Shown here one piece after another: positions 24,176 to 34,957 of a stretch of DNA of 64,000 bases. Made by a program: the position numbers and the translations under genes. Under the pieces are notes generated by a model, which ran no database searches, was not told where the DNA came from, and saw only the letters and a program-made list of their open reading frames with translations. How positions within the stretch are numbered: position 1 is the stretch's first letter; each line of letters begins with the position of its first letter. Origin of the DNA: Corallococcus caeni (GTDB taxonomy: Bacteria; Myxococcota; Myxococcia; Myxococcales; Myxococcaceae); contig NZ_BTTW01000002.1 in assembly GCF_036245865.1 (NCBI RefSeq), forward strand, positions 1,426,001-1,490,000. Direction: 5' to 3'.

Positions 24176-27100
24176 TCACATGTTGCGCCGGTACTGGCCG
24201 CCCACCTCGTACAGCGCGCGGGACAGCTGGCCCAGCGTGCACACCTTGCAGGCGTCCATCAGCGCGCCGAACACGTTGCCGTTGTCCAGGGCCGCGCGGC
24301 GCACCGCCTCCAGCGCGGCGGGGGCCGTCTTCGCGTTGCGCTTCCAGAAGGCGTCACGCGCGGTGATGGCGTAGTCCTTCTCGTCCTTCGTCGCGCGAAT
24401 CACCTCCGGCGGCGTCACCGTGGGCGAGCCCTTCGGATCCAGGAAGGTGTTCACGCCGATGATGGGCAGCGTCCCGTCGTGCTTCTGCATCTCGTAGTAG
24501 AGCGACTCCTCTTGAATCTTGGAGCGCTGGTACATGCGCTCCATGGCGCCCAGCACGCCGCCGCGCTCGGAGATGGCGCGGAACTCGTTGAGCACCGCCG
24601 CCTCCACCAGGTCCGTCAGCTCCTCGATGATGAACGAGCCCTGGTTGGGGTTCTCGTTCTTCGACAGGCCGAACTCCTTGTTGATGACCAGCTGGATGGC
24701 CAGCGCGCGCCGCACGCTCTCCTCCGTGGGCGTGGTGATGGCCTCGTCGTAGGCGTTCGTGTGCAACGAGTTGCAGTTGTCGTTGAGCGCCAGCAACGCC
24801 TGCAGCGTGGTGCGGATGTCGTTGAAGGCAATCTCCTGCGCGTGCAGGGACCGGCCGGACGTCTGGATGTGATACTTCAGCTTCTGCGACCGGTCGTTGC
24901 CGCCGTACTTGTCCCGGATGGCCTTGGCCCAGATGCGGCGGGCCACGCGCCCCAGCACCGCGTATTCCGGGTCCATGCCGTTGGAGAAGAAGAACGACAG
25001 GTTGGGCGCGAAGTCGTCGATGTGCATCCCGCGCGACAGGTAGTACTCGACGAAGGTGAAGCCGTTCGCCAGCGTGAACGCGAGCTGGGAGATGGGGTTC
25101 GCCCCGGCCTCCGCGATGTGGTACCCGCTGATGGACACCGAGTAGAAGTTCCGCACCTTCTGGTCGATGAAGTACTGCTGGATGTCGCCCATCACGCGCA
25201 GGGCGAACTCCGTGGAGAAGATGCAGGTGTTCTGCGCCTGGTCCTCCTTGAGGATGTCCGCCTGCACCGTGCCGCGCACCGCCTGGAGCGTGGACGCGCG
25301 GATCTTCGCGTAGACCTCCGGCGGCAGGACCTCGTCACCGGACACGCCCAGCAGCAACAGCCCCAGCCCGTCGTTGCCCTGGGGCAATTCGCCCTGGTAG
25401 CGCGGACGCGGCAGGCCGCGCTCCTGGTAGAGCGCGTCGATCTTCTTCTCGACCTCGTCCACCTTGCCGTTCGCGCGGATCCACTTCTCGCACTGCTGGT
25501 CCACCGCGGCGTTGAGGAAGAAGCCCAGCAGCATGGGCGCCGGGCCGTTGATGGTCATGGACACGGACGTGGACGGGTCCGCCAGGTCGAAGCCGGAGTA
25601 GAGCTTCTTCGCGTCGTCCACGTTCGCGATGGACACTCCCGAGTTGCCCACCTTGCCGTAGATGTCCGGCCGGTGGTCCGGGTCCTCGCCGTACAGCGTC
25701 ACCGAGTCGAACGCCGTGGACAGGCGCTTCGCGGGCAGGCCGCGAGACACGTAGTGGAAGCGCTTGTTGGTGCGCTCCGGGCCGCCCTCGCCCGCGAACA
25801 TGCGCGCGGGGTCCTCGCCCTCGCGCTTGAGCGGGAAGACGCCCGCGGTGAACGGGAAGGCGCCCGGCGCGTTCTCCCGCAGGAGCCACGTCAGGATGTC
25901 GCCCCAGTCCTCGTACTTGGGCAGGGCAATCTTGGGCACGCGCAGGTGCGACAGCGTCTCGCTGATGAGGTCCAGCTCGATGACCTTGTCGCGCACCTGG
26001 AACTGGTACTTGGACGCGGCGTAGCGCTTCTTCGTCGCCGGCCACTCGGCCAAGAGGCGCCGGCAGTCCGCGTGCAGGCGGCTCTCCAGGTCCTGGTACA
26101 GCGCCACCAGGTCGCCCAGGTACGCGGGCTCGCCCTCCACGCGCTCCGTCACCTGCACCACGTCGCCAGCGTCCTTGGGCTCGACGATCTCCAGCTTCTT
26201 CTTGCCCACGTTCTGGCGCAGGGCCTGGATGGTGCCGTGCAGCTGGTACATGCGCCGGGCGATGGCGGCCTGGGCGCGCACGAAGCCGTCGTAGGACTCG
26301 CAGGCCTCGACGATCTCCGCCAGGTAGCGCGTGCGCTCCGGGGGGATGATCCACTTCTTCTCGCTCATGCCGGGCGTGAGGGAGAACCGGCTGTCCAGCG
26401 TCGCGCCCGTCTTCTTCACCAGCGCGTCGATGAGGGCCCGGTAGAGCGTGTTCATGCCCGGGTCGTTGAACTGCGACGCGATGGTGCCGTACACGGGCAC
26501 CGCGTCGTCGTTCAGCGTGAAGGCGTTGTGGTTGCGCTTCCACTGCTTCTTCACGTCGCGCAGCGCGTCCAGCGACCCGCGCTTGTCGAACTTGTTGATG
26601 GCGATGACGTCCGCGAAGTCGAGCATGTCGATCTTCTCGAGCTGCGTCGCCGCGCCGTACTCGGCCGTCATCACGTAGAGCGCCACGTCCGAGTGCTCGG
26701 TGATTTCGGTGTCCGACTGCCCGATGCCGGAGGTCTCCACCACGATGAGGTCGAAGCCCGCCGCCTTGCAGACTTCAATGGAGTGGGCGACGTGCCGGGA
26801 CAGCGCCAGGTTGCTCTGACGGGTGGCCATCGAGCGCATGTAGACGCGCGGGTTGTCGATGGCGTTCATGCGGATGCGGTCGCCCAGGAGCGCGCCGCCG
26901 GACTTGCGCTTGGACGGGTCCACGGAGAGCACCGCCAGGGTCTTGTCCGGGAAGTCCGCCAGGAAGCGGCGCACCAGCTCGTCCACCAGGCTGGACTTGC
27001 CGGCGCCGCCCGTGCCCGTGATGCCCAGCACGGGCACCCGGGGGGCGTCCGCGACGGCGGTCTTCAGCGCGGCGCGCAGCTCCTCGCCCGCGTCCGCGAA

Positions 27101-27643
27101 GTTCTCCGCGATGGTGATGAGCGACGCGATGCGCTCCGGCTCGCGGGGGAGGGGCTGCTTCAGGAGGCCCTTGTAGTCCGCCGGGCGCTTCTCGAAGTCA
27201 CACTGGGAGATGAGGTCGTCGATCATCCCCTGCAGGCCCATGGCGCGGCCGTCGTCCGGGGAATAGATGCGCGCGACGCCGTACTGGTGCAGCTCCTCGA
27301 TCTCCGAGGGGAGGATGGTGCCGCCGCCGCCGCCGAACACCTTGATGTTCGCGCCGCGCTCGCGCAGCAGGTCGATCATGTACTTGAAGTACTCGACGTG
27401 GCCGCCCTGGTAGGACGTGAGGGCGATGCCCTGGGCGTCCTCCTGGATGGCGCAGTCCACGATTTCAGCCACGGACCGGTTGTGGCCCAGGTGGATGATC
27501 TCCGCGCCGGAGGACTGCATCAGGCGGCGCATCACGTTGATGGCCGCGTCGTGCCCGTCAAACAGGCTGGCGGCCGTGACGATGCGGACGTGGTGGCGGG
27601 GCCGGTACGGCTGGGGAGCGGTGGTCGGTTGGGGGTGTCGCAC
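24176..27643 (-). CDS. icmF: Fused isobutyryl-CoA mutase (IcmF)
   Basis: 1155 aa, matching the family's fused architecture. Order: cobalamin-binding domain at 17-150 ([12 protein letters not shown], His31 the lower axial ligand); MeaI-type GTPase chaperone domain with the P-loop GTGGAGKSS near residue 210, [17 protein letters not shown] and NKFDKRG; linker; and a large TIM-barrel mutase domain ([51 protein letters not shown]). It interconverts isobutyryl-CoA and n-butyryl-CoA with coenzyme B12, and some members also act on isovaleryl-CoA. It starts at GTG 27643 without a clear ribosome-binding site. It lies 75 bp downstream of meaB and may belong to the same transcription unit. Relevant to branched-chain fatty acid metabolism. 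Confidence 0.96.
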   Translation of the reverse strand: MRHPQPTTAPQPYRPRHHVRIVTAASLFDGHDAAINVMRRLMQSSGAEIIHLGHNRSVAEIVDCAIQEDAQGIALTSYQGGHVEYFKYMIDLLRERGANIKVFGGGGGTILPSEIEELHQYGVARIYSPDDGRAMGLQGMIDDLISQCDFEKRPADYKGLLKQPLPREPERIASLITIAENFADAGEELRAALKTAVADAPRVPVLGITGTGGAGKSSLVDELVRRFLADFPDKTLAVLSVDPSKRKSGGALLGDRIRMNAIDNPRVYMRSMATRQSNLALSRHVAHSIEVCKAAGFDLIVVETSGIGQSDTEITEHSDVALYVMTAEYGAATQLEKIDMLDFADVIAINKFDKRGSLDALRDVKKQWKRNHNAFTLNDDAVPVYGTIASQFNDPGMNTLYRALIDALVKKTGATLDSRFSLTPGMSEKKWIIPPERTRYLAEIVEACESYDGFVRAQAAIARRMYQLHGTIQALRQNVGKKKLEIVEPKDAGDVVQVTERVEGEPAYLGDLVALYQDLESRLHADCRRLLAEWPATKKRYAASKYQFQVRDKVIELDLISETLSHLRVPKIALPKYEDWGDILTWLLRENAPGAFPFTAGVFPLKREGEDPARMFAGEGGPERTNKRFHYVSRGLPAKRLSTAFDSVTLYGEDPDHRPDIYGKVGNSGVSIANVDDAKKLYSGFDLADPSTSVSMTINGPAPMLLGFFLNAAVDQQCEKWIRANGKVDEVEKKIDALYQERGLPRPRYQGELPQGNDGLGLLLLGVSGDEVLPPEVYAKIRASTLQAVRGTVQADILKEDQAQNTCIFSTEFALRVMGDIQQYFIDQKVRNFYSVSISGYHIAEAGANPISQLAFTLANGFTFVEYYLSRGMHIDDFAPNLSFFFSNGMDPEYAVLGRVARRIWAKAIRDKYGGNDRSQKLKYHIQTSGRSLHAQEIAFNDIRTTLQALLALNDNCNSLHTNAYDEAITTPTEESVRRALAIQLVINKEFGLSKNENPNQGSFIIEELTDLVEAAVLNEFRAISERGGVLGAMERMYQRSKIQEESLYYEMQKHDGTLPIIGVNTFLDPKGSPTVTPPEVIRATKDEKDYAITARDAFWKRNAKTAPAALEAVRRAALDNGNVFGALMDACKVCTLGQLSRALYEVGGQYRRNM

Positions 27644-27718
27644 GGGCGTACACTAGGAGTGCGGTGCAGGCCCGGCAAGCGATTGAGACAGGCGTTGGCC
27701 TTTGAACGACGCGGCTTG

Positions 27719-28702
27719 TCAGGCCTGCGATTGCGGCAGGAACGCGCCCAGCACACGCAGTGCGGCGGAGGTGGGCGTCGCGCGGCCTTCGCGTACGGCC
27801 TGCTCCAGGACGGGCACCAGGGCGGCCACCTCGGGGTGCGCCCGCAGGGCTGCTCGCAGGCCATCGTGCACCATGGCCCACATCCAGCCCACCTGCTGCT
27901 GGGTGCGCCGGTGCTGCAGTTCTCCAGAGGCCTCGCGCTTCGCGACGACGTCCTCCACGGAGGCCCACAGCGTGTCGATGCCGGTGCCCTCCATGGCGCT
28001 GCACGTGGTGACCACCGGCTCCGCGCCGGGGCGCATCAGGTGCAGGGCGGCGCGGTACTCGGCGCGGGCCCGCGTGGCGCGCGGCAGGTTGTCGCCGTCC
28101 GCCTTGTTGATGGCCACCATGTCCGCCACTTCGAGGATGCCGCGCTTGATGCCCTGCAGCTCGTCCCCGGCGCCCGCGAGCATCAGCACCAGGTAGAAGT
28201 CCACCAGGTCCGCGACCATGGTCTCGGACTGGCCCACGCCCACCGTCTCCACCAGCACCACGTCGAAGCCCGCGGCCTCGCACAAGAGCAGCGTCTCCCG
28301 CGTCTTGCGCGCGACGCCGCCCAGCGTGCCGCTGGAGGGGCTGGGGCGGATGTACGCGGCCTGTTCCCGCGCCAGCCGGTACATGCGCGTCTTGTCGCCC
28401 AGGATGCTGCCTCCCGTGATGCTGCTGGACGGGTCGATGGCGAGCACCGCCACCTTGTGGCCGCCTCCCACCAGGTGCATGCCCAGCGCGTCGATGAAGG
28501 TGCTCTTGCCCACGCCGGGCACGCCGCTGATGCCCACGCGGCGGCTCCTGCCGGTGTGGGGCAGCAGCTTCGTGAGCACCTCCTGCGCGAGCCCGGCGTG
28601 CTTCGGGTGCTCGCTCTCCACCAGGGTGATGGCGCGCGCGAGCACCGCCCTGTCGCCCGCGCGCACGCCGTCCACGTAGGTGTCCGCGGGCAGCAGCTTC
28701 AC
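27719..28702 (-). CDS. meaB: MeaB/ArgK G-protein chaperone of methylmalonyl-CoA mutase
   Basis: 327 aa. A P-loop (GVPGVGKST, residues 60-68) is followed by [18 protein letters not shown], the MeaB signature, then [10 protein letters not shown] (switch/Walker B) and NKADGDN (G4). GTP hydrolysis gates adenosylcobalamin loading and protection of the mutase. It starts at GTG 28702 and overlaps the stop of mutB (GTGA), so it is translationally coupled to its client. C-terminal helices (about 260-327) mediate dimerisation in the family. Confidence 0.96.
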   Translation of the reverse strand: MKLLPADTYVDGVRAGDRAVLARAITLVESEHPKHAGLAQEVLTKLLPHTGRSRRVGISGVPGVGKSTFIDALGMHLVGGGHKVAVLAIDPSSSITGGSILGDKTRMYRLAREQAAYIRPSPSSGTLGGVARKTRETLLLCEAAGFDVVLVETVGVGQSETMVADLVDFYLVLMLAGAGDELQGIKRGILEVADMVAINKADGDNLPRATRARAEYRAALHLMRPGAEPVVTTCSAMEGTGIDTLWASVEDVVAKREASGELQHRRTQQQVGWMWAMVHDGLRAALRAHPEVAALVPVLEQAVREGRATPTSAALRVLGAFLPQSQA

Positions 28703-30885
28703 GCCGCCTCCTGCTCGGCGGCCAGCTTGTCGAGCAGCTCGATGGCGGCCTTCGCGATGACGGTGCCCGGGCCGAAGATGGCGGCCGCTCCCGCGGCGCG
28801 AAGCGCGTCGTAGTCCTGGGGCGGGATGACGCCGCCCACCACGACCATGATGTCCTCGCGGCCCAGGGCCTTGAGCGCGTGCTTGAGCTGCGGCACCAGC
28901 GTGAGGTGGCCCGCGGCCAGCGACGACGCGCCCACCACGTGCACGTCGTTCTCCACCGCCTGGCGCGCGGACTCCTCGGGCGTCTGGAACAGCGGCCCGA
29001 TGTCCACGTCGAAGCCCAGGTCCGCGAACGCGGTGGCGATGACCTTCTGTCCGCGGTCGTGGCCGTCCTGGCCCATCTTCGCGATGAGGATGCGCGGCCG
29101 GCGGCCGAAGCGCGCCAGGAAGTCATCCGCCTTCGCCCGCGCCTCCGCGATGCCCTGCGCCTGTCCCGCTTCCGCTGAATACACGCCCGTCACCCCGCGC
29201 ACGGTGGCCTCGTAGCGCCCGTAGACCTTCTCCAGGGCGTCGCTGATCTCCCCCACGGTGGCCTTCGCCCGAGCCGCGTCGATGGCCAGCGCCAGGAGGT
29301 TGCCCTCGTTGCGCCGACCCGCCTCGGTGAGCGCGTCCAGGCGGCGGCGGACCTCTTCGCCGTTGCGCTCCGCGCGCAGCTCGCGCAGGCGGGCAATCTG
29401 CGCCTCGCGCACGGCGGAGTTGTCCACCTTGAGGATTTCGATGTTGTCCGCGCGCTCCGGCGGGTACTTGTTCACGCCGATGATGGCCTGGCGTCCGGAG
29501 TCGATGCGCGCCTGCGTACGCGCGGCGGCCTCCTCGATGCGCAGCTTGGGCAGGCCCGCTTCAATGGCCTTGGTCATGCCGCCCAGCGCCTCCACCTCCT
29601 GGATGTGGCCCCAGGCCTTCTGCGCCAGCTCGTGCGTGAGGCGCTCCACGTAGTAGCTGCCGCCCCACGGGTCGATGACGCGGGTGGTGCCGCTCTCCAG
29701 CTGGAGGTAGAGCTGGGTGTTGCGGGCGATGCGCGCGCTGAAGTCCGTGGGCAGCGCGATGGCTTCATCCAGCGAGTTGGTGTGCAGGCTCTGGGTGTGG
29801 CCCTGCGTCGCGGCCATGGCCTCCACGCATGTGCGCACGACGTTGTTGTAGACGTCCTGCGCGGTGAGGCTCCAGCCGGACGTCTGGCAATGGGTGCGCA
29901 GCGCCAGGCTCTTGTCGCTCTTCGGGTTGAAGCCCTTGATGAGGCGGGCCCACAGGAGGCGGGCCGCGCGCATCTTGGCCACCTCCATGAAGAAGTTCAT
30001 CCCGATGGCCCAGAAGAACGACAGGCGCGGGGCGAACGCGTCCACGCCCAGGCCGGCGGCGAGGCCCGCGCGCACGTACTCCACGCCGTCCGCGAGCGTG
30101 TAGCCCAGCTCCAGGTCCTGCGTCGCGCCGGCCTCCTGCATGTGGTAGCCGCTGATGCTGATGCTGTTGAAGCGCGGCATCCGCTCCGCCGTGAACTTGA
30201 AGATGTCCCCGATGATCCGCATGGAGGGACCGGGCGGATAGATGTACGTGTTGCGGACCATGAACTCCTTGAGGATGTCGTTCTGGATGGTCCCGCTGAG
30301 CTGCTCGGGCTTCACGCCCTGCTCCTCGGCCGCGACCACGTAGAGCGCGAGCACGGGGAGGACGGCGCCGTTCATCGTCATCGACACGCTCATCTGGTCG
30401 AGCGGGATGCGGTCGAACAGGATGCGCATGTCCTTGATGGAGTCGATGGCGACGCCCGCCATGCCCACGTCACCCGCGACGCGCGGGTGGTCGCTGTCGT
30501 AGCCGCGGTGCGTGGCCAGGTCGAACGCGATGGACAGGCCCTTCTGCCCGGCCGCGAGGTTGCGGCGGTAGAAGGCGTTGGACGCCTCCGCCGTGGAGAA
30601 GCCCGCGTACTGGCGCACCGTCCACGGCTGCTGCACGTACATGGTGGAGTAGGGGCCGCGCACGAAGGGCGGCAGGCCCGGCAGCGAGCCCAGGTGCGCC
30701 ACGCCCTCCAGGTCCTCGCGGGTGTAGAGCGGCTTGACCGGGATGCCCTCGGGCGTGTCCCAGGCCTCCGCGGCGCGCGTGGCGTTGCTCGCGTGGGCGC
30801 GCTGCTTCTCGACGGCCGGCGAGGGCGTCTGGGTTTCGGAGGCGTCGAAGGCGACGCGGGAGAAGTCCGGAACGGTGGGGCGCAT
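28699..30885 (-). CDS. mutB: Methylmalonyl-CoA mutase, catalytic large subunit
   Basis: 728 aa, full length. The N-terminal TIM-barrel has the substrate-tunnel signature [34 protein letters not shown] and [24 protein letters not shown]. The C-terminal cobalamin domain has [13 protein letters not shown] (His near residue 605 is the axial ligand). It isomerises (R)-methylmalonyl-CoA to succinyl-CoA, linking propionate, odd-chain fatty acid and Val/Ile catabolism to the TCA cycle. Its start overlaps the stop of mutA (TGATG), and its own stop overlaps meaB, giving a tightly coupled mutA-mutB-meaB operon. Confidence 0.97.
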   Translation of the reverse strand: MRPTVPDFSRVAFDASETQTPSPAVEKQRAHASNATRAAEAWDTPEGIPVKPLYTREDLEGVAHLGSLPGLPPFVRGPYSTMYVQQPWTVRQYAGFSTAEASNAFYRRNLAAGQKGLSIAFDLATHRGYDSDHPRVAGDVGMAGVAIDSIKDMRILFDRIPLDQMSVSMTMNGAVLPVLALYVVAAEEQGVKPEQLSGTIQNDILKEFMVRNTYIYPPGPSMRIIGDIFKFTAERMPRFNSISISGYHMQEAGATQDLELGYTLADGVEYVRAGLAAGLGVDAFAPRLSFFWAIGMNFFMEVAKMRAARLLWARLIKGFNPKSDKSLALRTHCQTSGWSLTAQDVYNNVVRTCVEAMAATQGHTQSLHTNSLDEAIALPTDFSARIARNTQLYLQLESGTTRVIDPWGGSYYVERLTHELAQKAWGHIQEVEALGGMTKAIEAGLPKLRIEEAAARTQARIDSGRQAIIGVNKYPPERADNIEILKVDNSAVREAQIARLRELRAERNGEEVRRRLDALTEAGRRNEGNLLALAIDAARAKATVGEISDALEKVYGRYEATVRGVTGVYSAEAGQAQGIAEARAKADDFLARFGRRPRILIAKMGQDGHDRGQKVIATAFADLGFDVDIGPLFQTPEESARQAVENDVHVVGASSLAAGHLTLVPQLKHALKALGREDIMVVVGGVIPPQDYDALRAAGAAAIFGPGTVIAKAAIELLDKLAAEQEAA

Positions 30886-32768
30886 CAGGCCACTCCCAGT
30901 TGCGTGTGCAGCGTCTTCAGGAGTTGGAACAGGTCCGCTCCCGCGTAGAGGAAGAGGTCCACGCCGGCCGCGCGGAAGGCGGCCTCGTGTTCACCGGGGC
31001 GGCCCGCGACGGCGACCGTGCGGGCGCCCTTCGCCTTGAGGGCCGCGACATAGACAGGCACGGCCTCCGGGTAGAGGGCATCCGGCCCGGAGAGGACGGC
31101 CAGCGTCGTGCCCGCCTTCGCGAACAGCTCCGCGGCGGCGTTCGCGTCCGCGAAGCCGTGGTGCTCGTCGGCCTCGATGCCGCCCACCGCGAGCACGTTG
31201 GAAATCCACGTGGAGCGCGCGGTGTGCTCGGCCACGGTGCCCAGGTTCGCCATGAAGGCGCGCGGGCGGGCGCCGTGCGCCGCGTGGTAGCGGTCGCTCG
31301 CGTCGCGCAGGGACTCGAAGGCCTCCGCAACTCGGACGGGCTGCGGCGGGGTGACGGCGCCTGCACTGTTCGCGGGCGCGGCCGGGCGGGCCTCGCGCTG
31401 CACGGGGGCTTCGTGGAGGTGGGGGAACTCGCTGACGCCCACGATGGGGAGCTTGCGCGTGCGCACGGCCTTGTCGCGCGCGGTGCGCGTCTCCGTGAGG
31501 ACGCGGGCCACGTCGCCCTGCGCGATGGCCTTGCCGATGCCGCCCAGCGCCTCGATGCGCTGGAGCTCCGTCCAGGCCGCGCGGGCGAACTCGCCGGTGA
31601 GCTGCTCCAGGTAGTAGCTGCCGCCCGCGGGATCCGCGACGCGGTTGAGGCTGGACTCGTCGCGCAGGATGAGCTGCGTGTTGCGCGCGAGCCGCCGACC
31701 CAGCTCGTCCGGCGTGCCCAGGGGCTCGTCGAAGGGGGACGTGCTCACGCTGTCCGCGCCGGCGACGACGGCGGCGAAGGACTCTGCGGTGCCGCGCAGG
31801 ATGTTCACCCACGGGTCGCGCCGCGTCTTGGTGGCGCTGGCGGTGCGAGCGTGCAGCGCCATGGCCTGCGACTCCGGCGCACCGCCCGAAGCGGCGACGA
31901 CCTTGGACCAGAGCAGCCGCGCCGCGCGCAGCTTGGCAATCTCGGGAAAGAACTGACCGCCCACGGACAGCGCGAACTGCATGGACCGCGCGGCCTCACC
32001 GGGGGACACGCCCGCGCGCTCCAGCTCTCGCAGGTACTCCACGCCGGTGGCGATGCTCCACGCCAGCTCGTGCACGGACGTTGCGCCCGCGTCCGCCCAG
32101 GGGCGCGACGACACCAGCAGCGCGCGCAGGCCCGGAGCGTCCTTGAGCAGCGACGTGACGAGGGGCGCGGCCTCCGCCAGCGTGCGGGCCACGTCCACCT
32201 TCGCGGCGCCGTGGCGAGCGAGCGCCGCGATGGGGTCGATGCCCAGGCTGCCGCGCAGGGTCTGCTTCGCGGCGCCGGCCTTCTTCGCCAGCACCTCTAG
32301 CAGCAGGGACGCGGGACGGAGCACGTCCGAGGTCGGCTCCAGGTGCACGGGCGTGCGGTCCAGCGGCACGTGCGCGAGCAGCCGCGCCAGCGTGGCCTCA
32401 TCCCTCACGTCCAGGCCGAGGGGCGCGTCCAGCAGCAGCCACACGCCCTGCGTGCCGCGCTCCAGGTCGTCGCGCAGCACCTCGGCGGTCTCGGCCACGT
32501 CGGGGCCCGCGTACTCCTGGCACAGGAGCCAGCCGCCCTCGGTGTGACCCAGGGGCTGGGTGCCACGCACATAGGGCGCGACGCCGGGCGGTTCGGCCGG
32601 GGGCGGGGCGTCCTGGGGGGTGTAGAGGGGCTGGAGGGACAGGCCGCCTTCGAGAGGCGACTGGAGCACCGTGAAGGGCTTGCCCTTGAGGTCCTTGTCC
32701 ACCAGCCGGCGCCACTCCTCGACGGAAGGGGGCGGGAAGTCCGCTGCGGTAAGAGGCACGTCAGCCAT
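30885..32768 (-). CDS. mutA: Methylmalonyl-CoA mutase, small subunit
   Basis: 627 aa from ATG 32768, with GGGAGGGG just upstream. It is homologous to the large subunit ([60 protein letters not shown]). Its C-terminal B12-like domain lacks the DxHxxG motif (reads [14 protein letters not shown]), as expected for the non-catalytic partner in alpha-beta mutases. It is the first gene of the operon with mutB and meaB. Upstream is an AT-rich region shared with the divergent small Cys-rich lipoprotein. I saw no cobalamin riboswitch. Confidence 0.95.
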   Translation of the reverse strand: MADVPLTAADFPPPSVEEWRRLVDKDLKGKPFTVLQSPLEGGLSLQPLYTPQDAPPPAEPPGVAPYVRGTQPLGHTEGGWLLCQEYAGPDVAETAEVLRDDLERGTQGVWLLLDAPLGLDVRDEATLARLLAHVPLDRTPVHLEPTSDVLRPASLLLEVLAKKAGAAKQTLRGSLGIDPIAALARHGAAKVDVARTLAEAAPLVTSLLKDAPGLRALLVSSRPWADAGATSVHELAWSIATGVEYLRELERAGVSPGEAARSMQFALSVGGQFFPEIAKLRAARLLWSKVVAASGGAPESQAMALHARTASATKTRRDPWVNILRGTAESFAAVVAGADSVSTSPFDEPLGTPDELGRRLARNTQLILRDESSLNRVADPAGGSYYLEQLTGEFARAAWTELQRIEALGGIGKAIAQGDVARVLTETRTARDKAVRTRKLPIVGVSEFPHLHEAPVQREARPAAPANSAGAVTPPQPVRVAEAFESLRDASDRYHAAHGARPRAFMANLGTVAEHTARSTWISNVLAVGGIEADEHHGFADANAAAELFAKAGTTLAVLSGPDALYPEAVPVYVAALKAKGARTVAVAGRPGEHEAAFRAAGVDLFLYAGADLFQLLKTLHTQLGVA

Positions 32769-32883
32769 GCCCCTCCCATAGGCGCATTGCCCGCCCCGGG
32801 GCAATGGGATGGTGACGCCGCCCGCGCCGTACGCCCTGTACTGGGCGTCAGGCGCAACATCAGGCGAATATTGAAGTTAAATC

Positions 32884-32900
32884 ATTTAATTCAATTAAAT
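32884..32900. promoter_or_regulatory. AT-rich 17-bp perfect palindrome, candidate operator
   Basis: ATTTAATT-C-AATTAAAT, a perfect dyad with imperfectly extended arms (TTAAATC to the left, GATTAA to the right). It lies in a very AT-rich island (about 32865-32935) in an otherwise very GC-rich genome, between mutA and the Cys-rich lipoprotein gene. Confidence 0.5.
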
Positions 32901-32914
32901 CTGATTAAGCAGCT

Positions 32915-32943
32915 TTGACATGAATTTTTACTGCTGGTAGGGA
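32915..32943 (+). promoter_or_regulatory. Candidate promoter of the Cys-rich lipoprotein gene
   Basis: Perfect -35 TTGACA at 32915-32920, 17-nt spacer, then TAGGGA (32938-32943) at the -10 position, a weak match. The start codon is at 33008. The palindrome at 32884-32900 ends 14 bp upstream of the -35 box. Confidence 0.4.
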
Positions 32944-33007
32944 TTGGACGTCCCGGGAGTCGCACTCCCATTGGCCCGGGACATCCCCCTTGCATGGAGG
33001 CGATGTG

Positions 33008-33361
33008 ATGAAGCGTCAAAGCCTGTTCCTGGCCCTGCTGGTGCTGCCGCTGCTGGCGTGCGGTGGCGTGGACGTCGCGTCGGAGGACGTGGCGCCGGAA
33101 GTGGAGATGGGCAGCGTGGAGTCCCAGCTGCAGCCCAACTGGGCGTCGTGCAGTGGAGACTCGGACTGCACCTCCAACCGCTGTGGCTGCAACGGCGGCA
33201 CGACCCGCGTGTGTCTGCCGAACGACACGTACCCGAAGCAGTGTGGCAACTGGACGGCGTGCACCAGCGATTCGCAGTGCACGTCCAACTGGTGCGGCTG
33301 CAACGGTGGGCAGGTGAAGGTCTGCCTGCCGAACAGCAGCTATCCGAAGACCTGCACCTGA
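33008..33361 (+). CDS. Small cysteine-rich lipoprotein with two repeats
   Basis: 117 aa. ATG 33008 has GGAGG 7 nt upstream. The signal peptide ends in LPLLAC (C18 lipidated). After an acidic spacer the protein holds two tandem modules of about 36 aa, each with Cys at equivalent places: CSGDSDCTSNRCGCNGG...VCLPNDTYPKQC and CTSDSQCTSNWCGCNGG...VCLPNSSYPKTC. Six cysteines per module point to a disulfide-knotted fold. The spacing C-x5-C-x4-C-x-C also occurs in the lipoprotein at 57659. No known function. A hairpin terminator follows at 33371. Confidence 0.85.
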   Translation: MKRQSLFLALLVLPLLACGGVDVASEDVAPEVEMGSVESQLQPNWASCSGDSDCTSNRCGCNGGTTRVCLPNDTYPKQCGNWTACTSDSQCTSNWCGCNGGQVKVCLPNSSYPKTCT

Positions 33362-33370
33362 GCCGTCCGC

Positions 33371-33397
33371 GCCGCCGTCCGCCCACCGGACGGTGGC
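33371..33397 (+). terminator. Hairpin terminator after the Cys-rich lipoprotein
   Basis: 11-bp stem (33371-33381 with 33387-33397, one G-U pair) and a 5-nt loop, 9 nt beyond the stop codon. Confidence 0.6.
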
Positions 33398-33446
33398 GCC
33401 CGGGTGGGGAGCGAACGCAGTCGGGGAGCCCGTGGATTCATGAGCC

Positions 33447-33635
33447 ATGAGCTCCGAGTCGAAGCCTGACCTTCGCAAGCCTGGCCTTGAAGGCCAGCTC
33501 GCGCTGGACGTGGGCGGCGGCGGTTGGGCGCAGTTCCTGGTGATGCCCACGTCCTTCGTGGGCGCCGCCTGCTTCATCGCAGGGCTCACGGGCCTGCTGA
33601 CGGGCGCCCATGGGACCGCACGGCCTTTTGGGTGA
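33447..33635 (+). CDS. Small hypothetical membrane protein
   Basis: 62 aa. A charged N-terminus (SSESKPDLRKPGLEG) is followed by one hydrophobic segment at about 29-52 (FLVMPTSFVGAACFIAGLTGLL). Third codon positions are mostly G/C, which supports coding, but the ribosome-binding site is weak and no family is recognised. Its stop is 1 nt from the stop of the convergent NmrA-like gene. Confidence 0.45.
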   Translation: MSSESKPDLRKPGLEGQLALDVGGGGWAQFLVMPTSFVGAACFIAGLTGLLTGAHGTARPFG

Positions 33636-33636
33636 A

Positions 33637-34485
33637 TCAGCGCCGGACGTCCAGGTGCGCCCGGGCGAATGACTCGAAGTCGCGCGGCGCGCGGCCGGTG
33701 ACGCGCAGCACGGTGTCCGTCACGCGGTCCTCGGCGCCGTCACGGATGGACGTGTCGAGCAGCGTGAGGAAGCGCGCATAGACCTCCGGCATGCCGGACG
33801 CTTGAAGGTGCCGCTGTGCCTCCTCCGGCGTCGCGTGCACGTGCCGGATGTCGCGGCCCGACACCCGGGACAGGATGGCCGCGACGTCGTCGTAGCTCAG
33901 CGCCTGGGGCCCGGTGATGACGTGCGCGGTGTCATGGGACGCGGCATCCGCGAGCGCACGGACGCCCACCGCCGCGATGTCTCCCGCGTCCACGAAGCCC
34001 ACCCGTCCCTGGCCGGTGGCCGTCACCAGCGTGCCGTCGCGCCGGAGGCCGGCGTCGTGATGGTGGCCGGGGTTGGTGAAGTTCTGCATGAACCATGACG
34101 GCTGGAGCACGCTCCACTCCGGCGCATGCGTGCGCAGGAAGCGGTGCACCTGCCCCAGCCCCGGGGCCCCCTCTGGAACGGCGGACGCGGAGAGCAGGAC
34201 GACCCGCCGCACGCCGCCGGCCAGCGCGCGCTCCAGGACGGGAATCATGAGCACGGACGGGTCCTCCACCAGCCCGGGCGCGAGGACGTACATCCGGTCC
34301 ACGCCCTCCAGCGCGGCCCCATGCGTGGACGGGTCCGCCCAGTCGAAGCGCACGTGCTCCGCTGCGGCGACGGGCGGCCGCGGGTCGCGCGTGGCGGTGC
34401 GTACCGTGAAGCCCTCCGCCGTGAGCCCCGCCGCGATGGGACGTCCCGTGTTGCCGGCCGCTCCGATGACGAGGATGCGCGTCAT
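33637..34485 (-). CDS. NmrA-like NAD(P)-binding protein (atypical SDR)
   Basis: 282 aa. The N-terminal Rossmann motif VIGAAGNTGRPIAAGL (GxxGxxG) is followed by RATRDPRPP-type NADP contacts (TATRDPR) and the VLLSASAVPEG / LQPSWFMQNF segments of NmrA/NAD(P)H:quinone oxidoreductase-type SDRs. It lacks the Tyr-x-x-x-Lys site of classical SDRs, as expected for this group. Its ATG overlaps the stop of the upstream SnoaL-like gene (ATGA), forming a two-gene operon divergent from the AraC regulator at 34978. It may be an oxidoreductase or a redox-sensing regulator. Confidence 0.9.
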   Translation of the reverse strand: MTRILVIGAAGNTGRPIAAGLTAEGFTVRTATRDPRPPVAAAEHVRFDWADPSTHGAALEGVDRMYVLAPGLVEDPSVLMIPVLERALAGGVRRVVLLSASAVPEGAPGLGQVHRFLRTHAPEWSVLQPSWFMQNFTNPGHHHDAGLRRDGTLVTATGQGRVGFVDAGDIAAVGVRALADAASHDTAHVITGPQALSYDDVAAILSRVSGRDIRHVHATPEEAQRHLQASGMPEVYARFLTLLDTSIRDGAEDRVTDTVLRVTGRAPRDFESFARAHLDVRR

Positions 34486-34919
34486 GCCTGCTCCCGGGTG
34501 AAGGACTCGAAGGTGCCCCGGGGCGCGGCCAGCGGGTTCCAGTACTCGCGGTAGTGCACGATGCGGCCGTCGCGCACCTGCATCCGCATCACGTAGTCCT
34601 GTTCGTAGGGGATGTTCCCGGGCTGCAGCGTCGCGGTGCCGTGCACCTCCAGCCAGCCCGTCGTGGGGTCCACGCTGGGGTAGCGCCGGACGTTCGTGAA
34701 GGTGAGCCCCTGGAAGTGCTGCGTGATGGGCGCGAAGTAGGCGCGGATGGCGGAGCTGCCCTCCAGCCGCGCAGGCCCGCCGAGCGAGGGGGCGTAGGGG
34801 AACTCGACGACGGCGTCCTCCGTGAAGAGGGCGAGCCAGCGCTCGACGTCCGTGGCGATGAGCGCGAGGTGCGCGTCCATCAGCCGGTCCAGGTCAGGGG
34901 AAGGGGGAGTGCGGTCCAT
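34482..34919 (-). CDS. SnoaL-like/NTF2-fold protein
   Basis: 145 aa, typical of the NTF2-like SnoaL/ketosteroid-isomerase superfamily: DLDRLMDAHLALIATDVERWLALFTEDAVVEFPYAP, then ARLEGSSAIRAYFAPI, and GRIVHYREYWNPLAA at the end. Members are small isomerases, cyclases or hydrolases, often encoded next to oxidoreductases. It is the first gene of an operon with the NmrA-like protein (4-bp overlap) and is divergent from a cupin-type AraC regulator. Substrate unknown. Confidence 0.88.
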   Translation of the reverse strand: MDRTPPSPDLDRLMDAHLALIATDVERWLALFTEDAVVEFPYAPSLGGPARLEGSSAIRAYFAPITQHFQGLTFTNVRRYPSVDPTTGWLEVHGTATLQPGNIPYEQDYVMRMQVRDGRIVHYREYWNPLAAPRGTFESFTREQA

Positions 34920-34957
34920 GTGTGGCCTCCAGCAAGAGGTGATGGACCAGGAATAGG

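Noticed and set aside
24167..28813. Very long frame antisense to icmF and meaB
   Set aside because: It mirrors the GC-rich third codon positions of the real genes; it is Arg/Ala/Gly/His-rich low-complexity sequence with no motif.
32769..33007. Cobalamin riboswitch upstream of mutA
   Set aside because: No B12-box-like conserved sequence was seen in the leader on either strand; the region is AT-rich and palindromic instead.
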